Shown here piece after piece: positions 33,461-43,071 of a stretch of 64,000 nucleotides of DNA. The notes under the pieces were generated by a model that had not been told where the DNA came from, searched no databases, and worked only from the letters and a program-made list of their open reading frames with translations. Source of the stretch: Pseudomonas sp. A-RE-19 (GTDB lineage Bacteria; Pseudomonadota; Gammaproteobacteria; Pseudomonadales; Pseudomonadaceae). The DNA lies in contig NZ_JAHBDQ010000066.1 of assembly GCF_019956555.1 (NCBI RefSeq), positions 124,001 to 188,000 on the forward strand. Reading direction: 5' to 3'. Positions within the stretch are counted from its first letter, which is position 1, and each line of letters opens with the position of its first letter. A program made the position numbers and the translations under genes.

Positions 33461-33625
33461 TCAGCCTCGACCGCGACGGCCAAAGAAGAAGGAAGCAATG
33501 AACATCACCAGGAATACGACAAAGAGAATCTTGGCGATACCCGTGGCGGTGCCCGCGATACCACCGAAGCCCAGTACTGCAGCGATGATGGCAATGATCA
33601 AGAATGTGATTGCCCAGCTCAACAT
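33461..33625 (-). CDS. DUF1328 small membrane protein
   Basis: Protein of 54 residues, MLSWAITFLIIAIIAAVLGF at the start and ending FFFGRRGRG. Two hydrophobic helices separated by GGIAGTATGIAK are typical of the DUF1328 (YtjA-like) family, small inner-membrane proteins of unknown role often induced in envelope stress. The ribosome site AAGGAG lies eight bases before the ATG. P. aeruginosa has a DUF1328 gene beside algB as well, as I recall. Confidence 0.9.
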   Translation of the reverse strand: MLSWAITFLIIAIIAAVLGFGGIAGTATGIAKILFVVFLVMFIASFFFGRRGRG

Positions 33626-33707
33626 GGTGATTCTCCTTACGCTTTCTGTTTAAAGGTGTTGCTTGTGGTGCTTTTCCCGGCGCGTCGGGCGCGCCAAGTT
33701 CATTTGC

Positions 33708-33995
33708 TTAAAACACCCAACGTTCCTGACGAGACGTCTCATCCACAGGCCGGGCCTGGTCGACATCCATCATTCGCATCGAGGCACTGTCAGCCGGATT
33801 GCTGCTGGCGGCGCTGAAATGGGTCTGGGTTGCATGTGAAATCGACACGTGGGGTGCCTCTGGCTGCTGGCTCTGTTCCCAACGCAAGTACTGCTGGCCG
33901 CCAATCAAGGTGATCAATAGCGCTAGCAAGGCAAACAAGCCTTGCTGGACATGCAATCGCGAGAGACGCAACTGGACGGCACCTTGGCGATTCAT
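33708..33995 (-). CDS. hypothetical single-pass membrane protein
   Basis: Protein of 95 residues that I do not recognise. A basic N-terminus (MNRQGAVQLRLSRLHVQQ) is followed by one transmembrane helix (about residues 19-37, LFALLALLITLIGGQQY) and a polar, probably periplasmic tail with EAPHVSISHATQTHFSAAS. Start ATG follows GGGAGGAACTTCAG. It is divergent from algB with 439 bp between and may belong to the same regulatory neighbourhood. Confidence 0.6.
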   Translation of the reverse strand: MNRQGAVQLRLSRLHVQQGLFALLALLITLIGGQQYLRWEQSQQPEAPHVSISHATQTHFSAASSNPADSASMRMMDVDQARPVDETSRQERWVF

Positions 33996-34434
33996 CCTGA
34001 AGTTCCTCCCACGCTGGGTAGTAATCTTGGCGGGCGCTGGTTCATTAAATGCCCTGGTTACCCAGACTCCTGCAGCCTGCATGCCACCTTTTTGTCAGGA
34101 TTAATACGATTAAAATCAATTGGTTAGATGGTTTGCGAAAATCGTTTTGGACGCATCCTGCACGATGGCATGTCTGAGGTCGTGCGTAATGCACGATGAA
34201 CTCACCGAAACTTTGAATATTTTTGGAATTGAGGGAAGGGCGCAGATGTCAGAAAGGGACGCAGGCAATCACCGAAGAGCGGCTAATTAATAAAAAATCA
34301 AATAAATCAGTTGGTTATCTTGTTGATAAGTAGATGGCTCCGCTGATTTGACTGAAATCGGCCACAATCAATCATGCAACTTGCCCGATTTTTCTGGGCC
34401 TAACCAAAATCAACAATTAAAGGAGCGTAGGAAC
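33996..34434. other. AT-rich upstream region of algB
   Basis: A 439-bp region without a gene, notably AT-rich for this genome around 34270-34330. It must carry the algB promoter and that of the divergent 95-residue gene. I do not find a clean AlgU (GAACTT-N16-TCTGA) or sigma-54 promoter. Confidence 0.5.
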
Positions 34435-35778
34435 ATGGAATCAGCCACTGAGCATCAAGGCCGAATTCTGCTGGTGGACGACGAGTCCGCCATCCTTCGA
34501 ACCTTTCGCTATTGCCTCGAAGACGAAGGCTACAGCGTGGCCACCGCGACCAGCGCTGCTCAGGCCGAAGCCTTGTTGCAGCGCCAGGTTTTCGATCTAT
34601 GCTTCCTCGATCTGCGCCTGGGTGAAGACAATGGCCTTGATGTGCTGGCCCAGATGCGCATTCAGGCGCCCTGGATGCGGGTCGTCATCGTCACTGCACA
34701 TTCGGCCGTGGACACTGCCGTGGATGCGATTCAGGCTGGCGCCGCCGACTATCTGGTCAAACCTTGCAGCCCCGACCAGTTGCGTCTGGCCACCGCCAAG
34801 CAACTGGAAGTGCGCCAGCTCTCGGCGCGCCTGGAAGCCCTTGAAGGTGAGCGCAAACCCAAGGAGGGCCTGGATTCCCACAGTCCGGCCATGAAAGTGG
34901 TGCTCGAAACTGCGCGCCAGGTCGCCAGTACTGATGCCAACATTCTGATTCTCGGCGAATCCGGCACGGGTAAAGGTGAGCTGTCACAGGCCATTCACGG
35001 CTGGAGCAAACGCCAGAAGAAATCCTGCGTCACCATCAACTGCCCATCCCTGACAGCAGAATTGATGGACAGCGAGCTCTTCGGTCACAGCCGTGGCGCG
35101 TTCACCGGTGCCAGCGAAAGCACCTTGGGCCGTGTCAATCAGGCCGACGGTGGAACCTTGTTTCTCGACGAGATCGGCGATTTTCCGCTGACTTTGCAAC
35201 CCAAGTTGCTACGCTTCATTCAGGACAAGGAATACGAACGAGTAGGTGATCCGGTGACCCGTCGTGCCGATGTGCGAATCCTCGCGGCCACTAACCTCAA
35301 CCTTGAAGACATGGTTCGCGATGGCCGTTTTCGTGAAGACTTGCTCTATCGCCTGAACGTCATCACCTTGCACCTGCCACCGCTTCGCGAGCGCAGGGAA
35401 GACATTCTGAATCTGGCTGACCGTTTCCTGGCGCGTTTCGTCAAGGAGTACTCGCGTCCGGCCCGGTGCTTCAGCGACGAGGCCCGCGAAGCGCTGCTCA
35501 GCTACCGTTGGCCGGGCAACATCCGCGAGCTGCGCAACGTGGTGGAGCGCGCGAGCATTATTTGTCCGCAGGAACGGGTCGAGCTCAGCCACCTGGGCAT
35601 GGCCGAGACCCCGGTCAACAACGCACCGCGCATTGGCGCGGCGTTGAGCCTGGATGAGTTGGAGAAAGCCCACATCGGTGCAGTCCTGGCCACGGCCGAC
35701 ACGCTGGATCAGGCGGCCAAAACCCTGGGTATCGACGCTTCGACCCTGTACCGCAAACGCAAGCAGTACAACCTGTGA
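34435..35778 (+). CDS. algB: two-component response regulator AlgB (NtrC family)
   Basis: DNA-binding regulator of alginate and virulence genes, 447 residues. The receiver domain has Asp59 in CFLDLRLG as the phosphorylation site. The AAA+ domain has GESGTGKGE (Walker A), the GAFTGA loop that contacts sigma-54 and the GTLFLDEIGD Walker B. A C-terminal Fis-type helix-turn-helix reads AAKTLGIDASTLYRKRKQ. Start ATG follows AAGGAGCGTAGGAAC. kinB starts 10 bp after its stop, so they are one operon. Confidence 0.96.
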   Translation: MESATEHQGRILLVDDESAILRTFRYCLEDEGYSVATATSAAQAEALLQRQVFDLCFLDLRLGEDNGLDVLAQMRIQAPWMRVVIVTAHSAVDTAVDAIQAGAADYLVKPCSPDQLRLATAKQLEVRQLSARLEALEGERKPKEGLDSHSPAMKVVLETARQVASTDANILILGESGTGKGELSQAIHGWSKRQKKSCVTINCPSLTAELMDSELFGHSRGAFTGASESTLGRVNQADGGTLFLDEIGDFPLTLQPKLLRFIQDKEYERVGDPVTRRADVRILAATNLNLEDMVRDGRFREDLLYRLNVITLHLPPLRERREDILNLADRFLARFVKEYSRPARCFSDEAREALLSYRWPGNIRELRNVVERASIICPQERVELSHLGMAETPVNNAPRIGAALSLDELEKAHIGAVLATADTLDQAAKTLGIDASTLYRKRKQYNL

Positions 35779-35788
35779 GTCGTGCCCG

Positions 35789-37579
35789 ATGAAACTGGCG
35801 ATGACGTTGCGCACCCGGCTGTTTCTGAGTATCTCCGCGCTGATCACGGTAGCGCTGCTCGGGCTCCTGCTCGGGCTGGTCAGCGTGATGCAGATGGCCG
35901 GGACTCAGGAAGCCCTGATCCGTGACAACTTCGTCAGGCTGGATCTGGGATTGAAGCTGCGTCAGACCCTGGGTGATCAACTGATCATCATGCTTGGCGA
36001 GAAACCTGATCCTGCGGCGTTTGAGGCATCCAGGCAGCAGTACCTTCAGTTGCTCGATGAAGGCATTGCTCATGAGCCGTCCGACGACGGTGCCCGGTAC
36101 GGGTTCCAAAAGGCCAAGGATGATTATCAGAGCTTTCTACAGGCCCTCGATCTTTCCCCCGATCCTGCGCAGGTACTCACTGGCAGCGGGGATCTCACCG
36201 AAAAATTCAATGCGCTACGCAACGGTTTGATCTCTGAACAGAAGCGTGCGCTCGATAGCATCAACGAAACCGAACGCCTGGCCCGGGAGCGGGCGTTGCT
36301 GATTGCTGGCCTGCTTGGATTGGTCGGGGTGGCGGTACTGTTCATCGGGTTCATTACTGCCCATGCGATCGCCCGGCGGTTCGGGGCGCCGATCGAGGCC
36401 CTGGCGGCGGCGGCTGACAACATCGGCCAAGGCAATTTCGAAGTCACCCTGCCGATTTCCTCCGCGGTGGAAATGAACCAGCTGACCCGGCGTTTCGGAA
36501 TCATGGCCGAGGCCCTGCGTGAGCACCAGGCTACCAATATCGACGAGCTGCTCGCCGGCCAGCAACGTTTGCAAGCGGTGCTCGACAGCATTGACGACGG
36601 TTTGCTGATCATCGATCGTCAGGGTCATCTCGAACACCTCAATCCGGTGGCTCAGCGTCAGTTAGGCTGGGACACCGAGCGTCTCGGCAAAGGGTTGGGC
36701 ACGGCGCTTGAACGACCCGAACTCGATCAACAACTGCAACTGGTATTGCGTGGCGGCACCCTGGAACGAGCGCCGGACGACCTGAGCATCGAGGTTGATG
36801 GAGAGTCGCGATTGCTAACGTATAGCCTGACGCCGGTCAGCCATACCCAGGGTCATATTCTCGGCGCCGTGATGGTGTTGCATGACGTCACCGAACAGCG
36901 TGCATTCGAGCGGGTACGCAGCGAGTTCGTCTTGCGTGCTTCTCATGAGTTGCGCACGCCGGTCACCGGGATGCACATGGCATTCGGGCTGTTCCGCGAG
37001 CGGACGCATTTTGCCGAAGACTCCCGCGAAGCCGACCTGCTGGACACCGTCAATGAAGAAATGCAGCGCTTGATGCAGTTGATCAACGACCTGTTGAATT
37101 TCTCTCGCTATCAGAACGGCCTGCAAAAACTCACGCTGGCACCGTGCTCCATCGAAGATCTGCTGGATCAGGCCCAGATACGTTTTGCCGGCCCGGCGCA
37201 GGAGAAGGGCATTGAGCTGCTAGTGGAAGTGCAGGGGCCATTGCCGCAGCTGCAAGCCGATCAGGCGCAACTGGAGCGGGTGCTCGACAACCTCATCGAC
37301 AACGCCTTGCGCCATACCGCCCACGACGGATTGATCCGTTTGCAGGCCCGGCGCCATGGGGAGCGGATGATTATCAGCGTCGAGGACAACGGCGAAGGTA
37401 TTGCCTACGGCCAGCAGGGACGGATCTTCGAGCCCTTTGTCCAGGTCGGCCGCAAGAAGGGCGGTGCCGGGCTTGGTCTGGCGCTGTGCAAGGAAATCGT
37501 GCAGCTGCATGGCGGGCGAATGGGGGTTTACTCGCGGCCAGGGCAGGGTACGCAGTTCTATATGGCGCTGGCGATATGA
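35789..37579 (+). CDS. kinB: sensor histidine kinase/phosphatase KinB
   Basis: Partner of AlgB, 596 residues. A transmembrane helix (about 9-32), a periplasmic sensing domain and a second helix near residue 175-200 are followed by HAMP, a PAS-like segment and the kinase core. The phosphorylated His is in RASHELRTP (about residue 386); N and G boxes read NLIDNALRHT, EDNGEGI and GGAGLGLALC. In P. aeruginosa KinB mainly dephosphorylates AlgB. It converges with the EAL gene at 37592. Confidence 0.95.
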   Translation: MKLAMTLRTRLFLSISALITVALLGLLLGLVSVMQMAGTQEALIRDNFVRLDLGLKLRQTLGDQLIIMLGEKPDPAAFEASRQQYLQLLDEGIAHEPSDDGARYGFQKAKDDYQSFLQALDLSPDPAQVLTGSGDLTEKFNALRNGLISEQKRALDSINETERLARERALLIAGLLGLVGVAVLFIGFITAHAIARRFGAPIEALAAAADNIGQGNFEVTLPISSAVEMNQLTRRFGIMAEALREHQATNIDELLAGQQRLQAVLDSIDDGLLIIDRQGHLEHLNPVAQRQLGWDTERLGKGLGTALERPELDQQLQLVLRGGTLERAPDDLSIEVDGESRLLTYSLTPVSHTQGHILGAVMVLHDVTEQRAFERVRSEFVLRASHELRTPVTGMHMAFGLFRERTHFAEDSREADLLDTVNEEMQRLMQLINDLLNFSRYQNGLQKLTLAPCSIEDLLDQAQIRFAGPAQEKGIELLVEVQGPLPQLQADQAQLERVLDNLIDNALRHTAHDGLIRLQARRHGERMIISVEDNGEGIAYGQQGRIFEPFVQVGRKKGGAGLGLALCKEIVQLHGGRMGVYSRPGQGTQFYMALAI

Positions 37580-37591
37580 GCCTGAGTCATC

Positions 37592-39208
37592 TCAGGCTTC
37601 GTCATCCACGCGTCGTGTGGCCATCCGGCGGCCGCGGGTAATCAGCTCAATGAACTGAACGGCGCTCAAGGCATGGGCGAACAGCCAGCCCTGACCGAAC
37701 TTCACGCCCTCGCTGCTCAGAAATGCTGCCTGGGATTCATACTCGATGCCTTCTGCAATGACCTTGAGTTCCAAAGCCTGGGCCATGCGAATGATGTGCG
37801 GCGCCACACCACTGCTGGCCGCGTCATGGCCCAGCGCATCGATAAACGCCTTGTCTATTTTCAGGCAGTCCACCGGTAGGGTTTGCAGATAGGCAAGGCT
37901 GCAATAACCGGTGCCAAAATCATCGATCAGCACCTGATGCCCGACATCACGCAAGGCTTGCAGGTTTTCTCTGGCCACCATCACATCCACCAATCCGCGC
38001 TCGGTCACTTCAAAAGCAATTTGCCTGGCTGCCACCCGGTGCACACTCAGCAGGCGCGCAATCACCTCGCCGATACGCGGCACCATGACGTCGCAGGCCG
38101 CCAGGTTCACCGAGATGTACAGCTGCGGGTTGGATCGCAACAGTTGCCCGAGCTGTTCCAGCAGGCGCTGCAATACAAAGTCGGTCATTTGGCGGATCTG
38201 GCCGGTGTTCTCCGCCATTGGAATGAACAGGTCGGGGCTGGTCAAACTGCCGTCCGGCCTTCGCCAGCGCAACAAGGCTTCGGCACCGACGCAGTTGCGG
38301 CTGTCGAGGTCGAAGATCGGTTGATACAACACCTGCAACTCGCCTCGTCGTATGGCGCCTTGCAGTTCGGCATCCATCGACTGCCGCTGGCGCACCAGCA
38401 GAAACACCAGAATGCCGACACAAGCACTCAGCGCCAGGCTGGCCGGCAATAACCACCACCACACGGCGGGCACCCGTACCCCGGAGCGAGGGGTAATCAG
38501 TACCAATTGGTATTCGGGGGTATGGGTGGGCATTCGGTAAATCAGGCGGGTATGGGTGATTTGCAGGGCTTCTCGGCTTTTCGGGGGCCAGGGTTCCTCC
38601 GGGGGCCAGGTCTGCGCGACACCGAGTACCGGAATCGCCCGGGTGCCGTTGTCGAGTACCACCAGCAGGCTGCTTCCCGGAGAGAGATCAACCATATCGG
38701 TCAAATGCCCACGGGATGTCGCGACCCGAAAATTCCCGCGTCCGAGCATCAGCGCCGCGCGGTTTTCATCAGGTTCGGTGGTGGTGTTCAGCCAATAGCT
38801 GTAGGTGGGCCCCTTGATGTCTGGCGGCCGGATCAGCGACAGCCCTTCCTGGCGGGGGCGATTGGAGCAGATTCGCGAAGCGTCCATGTAAGCGGCTTCA
38901 TAAACGAAGCGGTAATTGAAGCTGACCTGCTGCAGGGTGGCGATCATTTCATCATCGCAACCTCGCAGCGGCTGGGCTTCCAGATCATCGAGACTTTCGC
39001 GCAGCTGCCCGAACAGTTGCTCCAGACGGGCCAGAAATCGCTCACCCTGGGCATTCATTTCCTGACTTTCGTTATGCTCGACCTGGCGCATCGCCATGAA
39101 CAGACTGCCGGCCGTCAGTAGCGTCGCGCTCAAGGCAGTAGCCAGCATCGCCAAAAACCAAGGGCGATAGAACCAGCAATGCAGTCTCTCCCGAGCAGCA
39201 GCCATCAT
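37592..39208 (-). CDS. c-di-GMP phosphodiesterase with CSS-type sensor domain
   Basis: Membrane protein of 538 residues. An N-terminal helix and a second one near residue 235 flank a periplasmic CSS-motif domain with Cys residues in RGCDDEM and ICSNR, a site regulated by disulfide formation in relatives. The cytoplasmic EAL domain is intact: EALLRW, VTERGLVD, DDFGTGYCSL, KIDKAFID and EGIEYESQ. It should hydrolyse c-di-GMP to pGpG. In P. aeruginosa ampDh2 follows kinB directly, so this gene appears to be an insertion here. Confidence 0.92.
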   Translation of the reverse strand: MMAAARERLHCWFYRPWFLAMLATALSATLLTAGSLFMAMRQVEHNESQEMNAQGERFLARLEQLFGQLRESLDDLEAQPLRGCDDEMIATLQQVSFNYRFVYEAAYMDASRICSNRPRQEGLSLIRPPDIKGPTYSYWLNTTTEPDENRAALMLGRGNFRVATSRGHLTDMVDLSPGSSLLVVLDNGTRAIPVLGVAQTWPPEEPWPPKSREALQITHTRLIYRMPTHTPEYQLVLITPRSGVRVPAVWWWLLPASLALSACVGILVFLLVRQRQSMDAELQGAIRRGELQVLYQPIFDLDSRNCVGAEALLRWRRPDGSLTSPDLFIPMAENTGQIRQMTDFVLQRLLEQLGQLLRSNPQLYISVNLAACDVMVPRIGEVIARLLSVHRVAARQIAFEVTERGLVDVMVARENLQALRDVGHQVLIDDFGTGYCSLAYLQTLPVDCLKIDKAFIDALGHDAASSGVAPHIIRMAQALELKVIAEGIEYESQAAFLSSEGVKFGQGWLFAHALSAVQFIELITRGRRMATRRVDDEA

Positions 39209-39281
39209 GGAATATCCGAAGGATTACCAATGAGTTATAGCTGCTGATTTGGAAAAAGCGCTGACCGTCGGGCGGGCGTCA

Positions 39282-40061
39282 TTATTTTGTCTGGTTCAAC
39301 ACCTGGAGGAGCGCTGCGGTTTGTGCGTCTGGCGTGCCGTCGAAACGGGACGGACGAAAATGCATCTGAAAAGCCGCCAGCACATTACGTGTCTCTACAT
39401 CCAGCTCGCCGGTCTGTGGCGTAGCGTAGCCCAGGCGGGCCAGCTGTCCCTGAAACCAAGTGATGCTCGGCAGTTGCACGGCGAACTGCGCTTGTTGCCG
39501 CGCCACGGCCTGCTCGTTCGGCCAGATTCCCAGGCCTTCGGCAGCCAGGCGCTTCCAGGGGAACAGCGGGCCGGGGTCGAGCTTGCGCATCGGTGCGATG
39601 TCGCTGTGGCCGATGATGTGGCGGGGGGTGATGCCTTGGCGCTTGCTGATGTCCTTGAGCAGGAAGATCAACGATTGAACCTGGGCTTCGCTGTAGGGGT
39701 ACCAGAGGCGTCCGGTTGGGGTGTCCTTGAAGCCCGGATTGACGATCTCGATGCCGATGGAGCTGGAGTTCAGCCAGGTCCGGCCTTGCCATTCGCTTTC
39801 CCCTGCATGCCACGCCCGGACATTCTCATCCATCAGCTTGTAGATGGTGGCGCGCTTGTCATCGCCAATCAGGTAGTGGCTGCTGACCTCGCCATGGGTC
39901 AGCAATTGCAGCGAGGTCTCCAGGGATGCGGAGGTGTAATGCATCACCACGAACTGAATACGACTGTCGTAATTGGCTGATGGATGGCTGGTATCGATTC
40001 GTGGGCCGCTGGCACAACCGGCTAATAGAAGCAGCGACGCTATAAGAGCAAGACATTTCAT
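39282..40061 (-). CDS. ampDh2: outer-membrane N-acetylmuramoyl-L-alanine amidase AmpDh2
   Basis: Lipoprotein amidase that cuts the peptide stem from MurNAc during wall recycling. It has 259 residues: lipoprotein signal ending LLLLAGCAS with Cys at about residue 17; Amidase_2 domain with zinc ligands in VVMHYTSA and IIGHSDIAPMRKLDPGP, and the catalytic Glu in GIEIVN; then a C-terminal peptidoglycan-binding domain. The start at 40061 gives the signal peptide directly. Position matches AmpDh2 in P. aeruginosa. Confidence 0.9.
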   Translation of the reverse strand: MKCLALIASLLLLAGCASGPRIDTSHPSANYDSRIQFVVMHYTSASLETSLQLLTHGEVSSHYLIGDDKRATIYKLMDENVRAWHAGESEWQGRTWLNSSSIGIEIVNPGFKDTPTGRLWYPYSEAQVQSLIFLLKDISKRQGITPRHIIGHSDIAPMRKLDPGPLFPWKRLAAEGLGIWPNEQAVARQQAQFAVQLPSITWFQGQLARLGYATPQTGELDVETRNVLAAFQMHFRPSRFDGTPDAQTAALLQVLNQTK

Positions 40062-40165
40062 GGCAGGAGGCAATACACGCAAGACGATAATGCAACAGTG
40101 TAACGGTATTGCTTTGCGCGCAGACGGCAAAAGTGCTGTTTTAAACAAAATGGAACAATTGACCG

Positions 40166-42196
40166 TCAGCCTGTTTCTACTCGATTGCGGCCGCCATTTT
40201 TCGCACGATATAGCGCCTGATCGGCTCTTTTAAGCACCAGATCACCATGTTCACCTGGCCTGAATGCCGTCAGTCCCATGGAAATGGTGATGGTGACTCG
40301 CTCACCTTTGAAGTGGAACGGGCAGGCTTCGATCGATGCGCGCAAGGTTTCCAGCAATTTCATGCCGACGGCCGGCACCGTGGCAGGCATCAACAGCACA
40401 AACTCTTCACCGCCGAATCTGGCGATGAAATCCGTCCCGCGCAAGCGCTTACGCAACACGCTGGCGATGATTTTCAGCACCTTGTCACCCGCCAGATGGC
40501 CGTAGTTATCGTTGATGCGTTTGAAATGATCGAGATCGAGCATCGCCAGCAACAGGGTGTTGCCGTGCTGTTGCCATTGACCGATTTCCTGGTCCAGCCG
40601 TTCGCTCCAGGCCGCTCGATTCGGCAGACCGGTCAACGGATCGATCAAGGCCTTTTGGCGCTGTTCTTCGAGATGCTCGCGATAGCCCAGGGCTTCCTGC
40701 TCCATGTGGGCAACCCTTTCGGCCAGGCTTTGCAGGCGGGCCGCTACCTCTTGCTCGCGCTCATCGCGCTGCTTCTGGTGCTGGTCCATGGTGCCGAGCA
40801 GGCCTTCGAGGTGGTTTTCCAGTACGTGCTTGAGATCATCAAGATCCGCCGCTTCCTGCATGCTGCTTTGCAAACCGTCGACTTGCTCGCGAATTTGCGT
40901 GTCCATCTCCCGCGCGGCTGAGCGGTTGTCGGCGTGGCCTTCGCTCGCGGCTTGCAGGTTGCTCTGGAATGACTCGAGACGTTCGTTGAGTTGCTGCAGG
41001 TACGCTTCGAATTCGTGCTGGCCACTGTCGGTGATCGCCAACATCAACGTTGCCAGATCGTCGAGAATGGGCAGTAACTCGTACCAGTTCAAACCGTTTT
41101 GAAGACGATCACGCATCGCTTCGGCTTGTGGTCGATGGCGCTCGGGCAGCGCCAGGTCGTCGAGAAGGCCCAGCAACGTGTCTTCGATGTGCTTGGCGAC
41201 AGAGCTGTAGGACGGTTCCGGTGAATCCGGCAGGGCATACAGAATGTCGTGCTCGGGCTGTTCCGCGACGACAGCCACCGGGGTCAGTTCATCCGGATTG
41301 ACTGCCGATGGGGCCTGAATGGCTTCCAGGTCGATGGATGGAGCCGGCCCTTGCGGCGCTTGCGGTTGTTCGATGATCGGCGGGGTTTGCGCCTCTGGAG
41401 CTTGGCTCTTCACAGCTTTAATGACGGGCGGGACAAATGTCACGACGTCCGGCGCAAGTGCCATTGCGGGTGATGCCTGAATTTCCAGTGGTTCGCAGTG
41501 CTCAGCGGGGGGCAGGGCGGCCTCTACGATTGGCACCGCCTTTTGCGGCTGATCGGCGACGGGCGCGACATTGAGTGTCGCTTGTGGAGGCGCAGTTACA
41601 GCCGGTTCGGCGGGTGGCTGGGCAGGCATTTGTGATAGGGGAGTGGTGATCGGTGTCGCGACCTCATCCGCTTCCCGGCTACCAAACAGCCGCTGCAGAA
41701 AACCCGGACGATCAGGTTCAGCAGGGTTGTCCAGCAGGCTCAAGGCTTTGCCTTGCAGACCACTCAGTTCGCTGAGCAGCAATGGAATTTCGCGAGCCTG
41801 GCCGACACGTCCGTCCAGTTGCTTGGCGAAATTCTTCAGTGGCCGGCTCACCTCCCGAGGCAGCGGCAACGCTTGCAGCTGAGAGACCAGCGACGTCAGG
41901 GCGGCGCTGACTTGATCGACCCGGGTTTCCCGACGCTGCTCGGAATCGAGCACGGCTTTTTCCAGGCGCGGCAACAAGGCGGCCAGACCGGCATCCATGT
42001 CATCGGTGCGCACGACTTCGCGCATTTCCTTCATGCATTGGTCAACGGCGCGGTCGGTACCTTCTGCGGCCAGGGTGCTGCGCACCAGCCCACGACGCAG
42101 CAGGTCGAGCCGGGCGTCCCATCGACGTTCGAGTTTTTCCTGTTGTTCGATGCTTTTGAGGTATTTCTCTTTCCAGCGCTGTGCTTCGTCGCTCAT
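40166..42196 (-). CDS. dgcH: diguanylate cyclase (DgcH-type)
   Basis: Makes cyclic di-GMP from two GTP. The 676 residues have a long N-terminal part with helical and coiled-coil segments (about 1-170 and 390-500), a Pro/Ala-rich low-complexity linker (about 190-320), and a C-terminal GGDEF domain with the active site RFGGEEFVLL. The inhibitory site RGTD lies five residues before it, so product feedback is likely. No transmembrane helix is seen. The start codon directly follows the stop of the exonuclease-family gene (TGAATG). Confidence 0.93.
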   Translation of the reverse strand: MSDEAQRWKEKYLKSIEQQEKLERRWDARLDLLRRGLVRSTLAAEGTDRAVDQCMKEMREVVRTDDMDAGLAALLPRLEKAVLDSEQRRETRVDQVSAALTSLVSQLQALPLPREVSRPLKNFAKQLDGRVGQAREIPLLLSELSGLQGKALSLLDNPAEPDRPGFLQRLFGSREADEVATPITTPLSQMPAQPPAEPAVTAPPQATLNVAPVADQPQKAVPIVEAALPPAEHCEPLEIQASPAMALAPDVVTFVPPVIKAVKSQAPEAQTPPIIEQPQAPQGPAPSIDLEAIQAPSAVNPDELTPVAVVAEQPEHDILYALPDSPEPSYSSVAKHIEDTLLGLLDDLALPERHRPQAEAMRDRLQNGLNWYELLPILDDLATLMLAITDSGQHEFEAYLQQLNERLESFQSNLQAASEGHADNRSAAREMDTQIREQVDGLQSSMQEAADLDDLKHVLENHLEGLLGTMDQHQKQRDEREQEVAARLQSLAERVAHMEQEALGYREHLEEQRQKALIDPLTGLPNRAAWSERLDQEIGQWQQHGNTLLLAMLDLDHFKRINDNYGHLAGDKVLKIIASVLRKRLRGTDFIARFGGEEFVLLMPATVPAVGMKLLETLRASIEACPFHFKGERVTITISMGLTAFRPGEHGDLVLKRADQALYRAKNGGRNRVETG

Positions 42197-43057
42197 TCAG
42201 GCAGGACTCAACGCGGGCAACGCATCGGCCGTGAGCGAACCCGGCAGACGAATCTCTACCGCGACCGGCAGGTGATCGGAAATGGGTTGTGCCAGCACTT
42301 CTACCTTTTCAAGGGTCAGAGTGGGGCTGAGCAGAATATGGTCCAGGCAACGCTGAGGGCGCCAGCTGGGGAAAGTCGCTTCCAGTTGCGGCGCGAGCAG
42401 GCCTAAATCACGCAATGGAGAGTTTTGCAGCAAGTCACTGGCATGGGTGTTCATGTCGCCCATCAGCACCTGGTGTTTATAACCGCCGATCAACTCGCGG
42501 ATATAGGCCAGTTGCAGGCTACGGGCGCGAGCGCCCAGCGCCAGGTGCATCATCACCACCACGAGCGCCTCCGGGCCTTCGCCGAAGCGCACCAGAATGG
42601 CGCCGCGACCCTTGGGCCCCGGTAGCGGATGATCTTCAATCGCCCACGGGCGCAAGCGGCTGAGCACGCCATTGCTGTGTTGGCCGAGACGACCCAGGTT
42701 GCGATTGAGTTGTTGATACCAGTAGGGGAAGGCACCGAGCTGTGCCAGGTGTTCGACCTGGTTGACGTAGCCTGATCGCAGGCTGCCGCCATCGGCTTCC
42801 TGCAAGGCGACCAGATCGAAGTCGCCCAGCAAGTTGCCAATTTTTTGCAGATTGTCGGCGCGCCCGGTGTGCGGCAACAGATGCTGCCAGCCACGGGTCA
42901 GATAGTGCCGATAACGCTCGGTACTGATGCCGACCTGGATATTGAAACTGAGCAAACGCAGACGACTGTCCACGGGCAACCCCGTTGATTCCAGGTGATG
43001 CTCGTTGACCTGCGGAGCATGCAGGCCAACGATGCGTTCAGTTCCCCAGCGGCGCAT
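42197..43057 (-). CDS. endonuclease/exonuclease/phosphatase family protein
   Basis: Metal-dependent phosphodiesterase-fold protein of 286 residues. Family motifs are LLSFNIQVG, LVALQEADGG (catalytic Glu), MGDMNTHASD and ISDHLPVAVE (catalytic His). No signal peptide, so cytoplasmic. The substrate could be DNA, lipid or a nucleotide and cannot be told. It lies between dsbA (14 bp) and dgcH (0 bp) on the same strand. The start has only a weak ribosome site. Confidence 0.82.
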   Translation of the reverse strand: MRRWGTERIVGLHAPQVNEHHLESTGLPVDSRLRLLSFNIQVGISTERYRHYLTRGWQHLLPHTGRADNLQKIGNLLGDFDLVALQEADGGSLRSGYVNQVEHLAQLGAFPYWYQQLNRNLGRLGQHSNGVLSRLRPWAIEDHPLPGPKGRGAILVRFGEGPEALVVVMMHLALGARARSLQLAYIRELIGGYKHQVLMGDMNTHASDLLQNSPLRDLGLLAPQLEATFPSWRPQRCLDHILLSPTLTLEKVEVLAQPISDHLPVAVEIRLPGSLTADALPALSPA

Positions 43058-43071
43058 GGCAGGGGCCGCGC

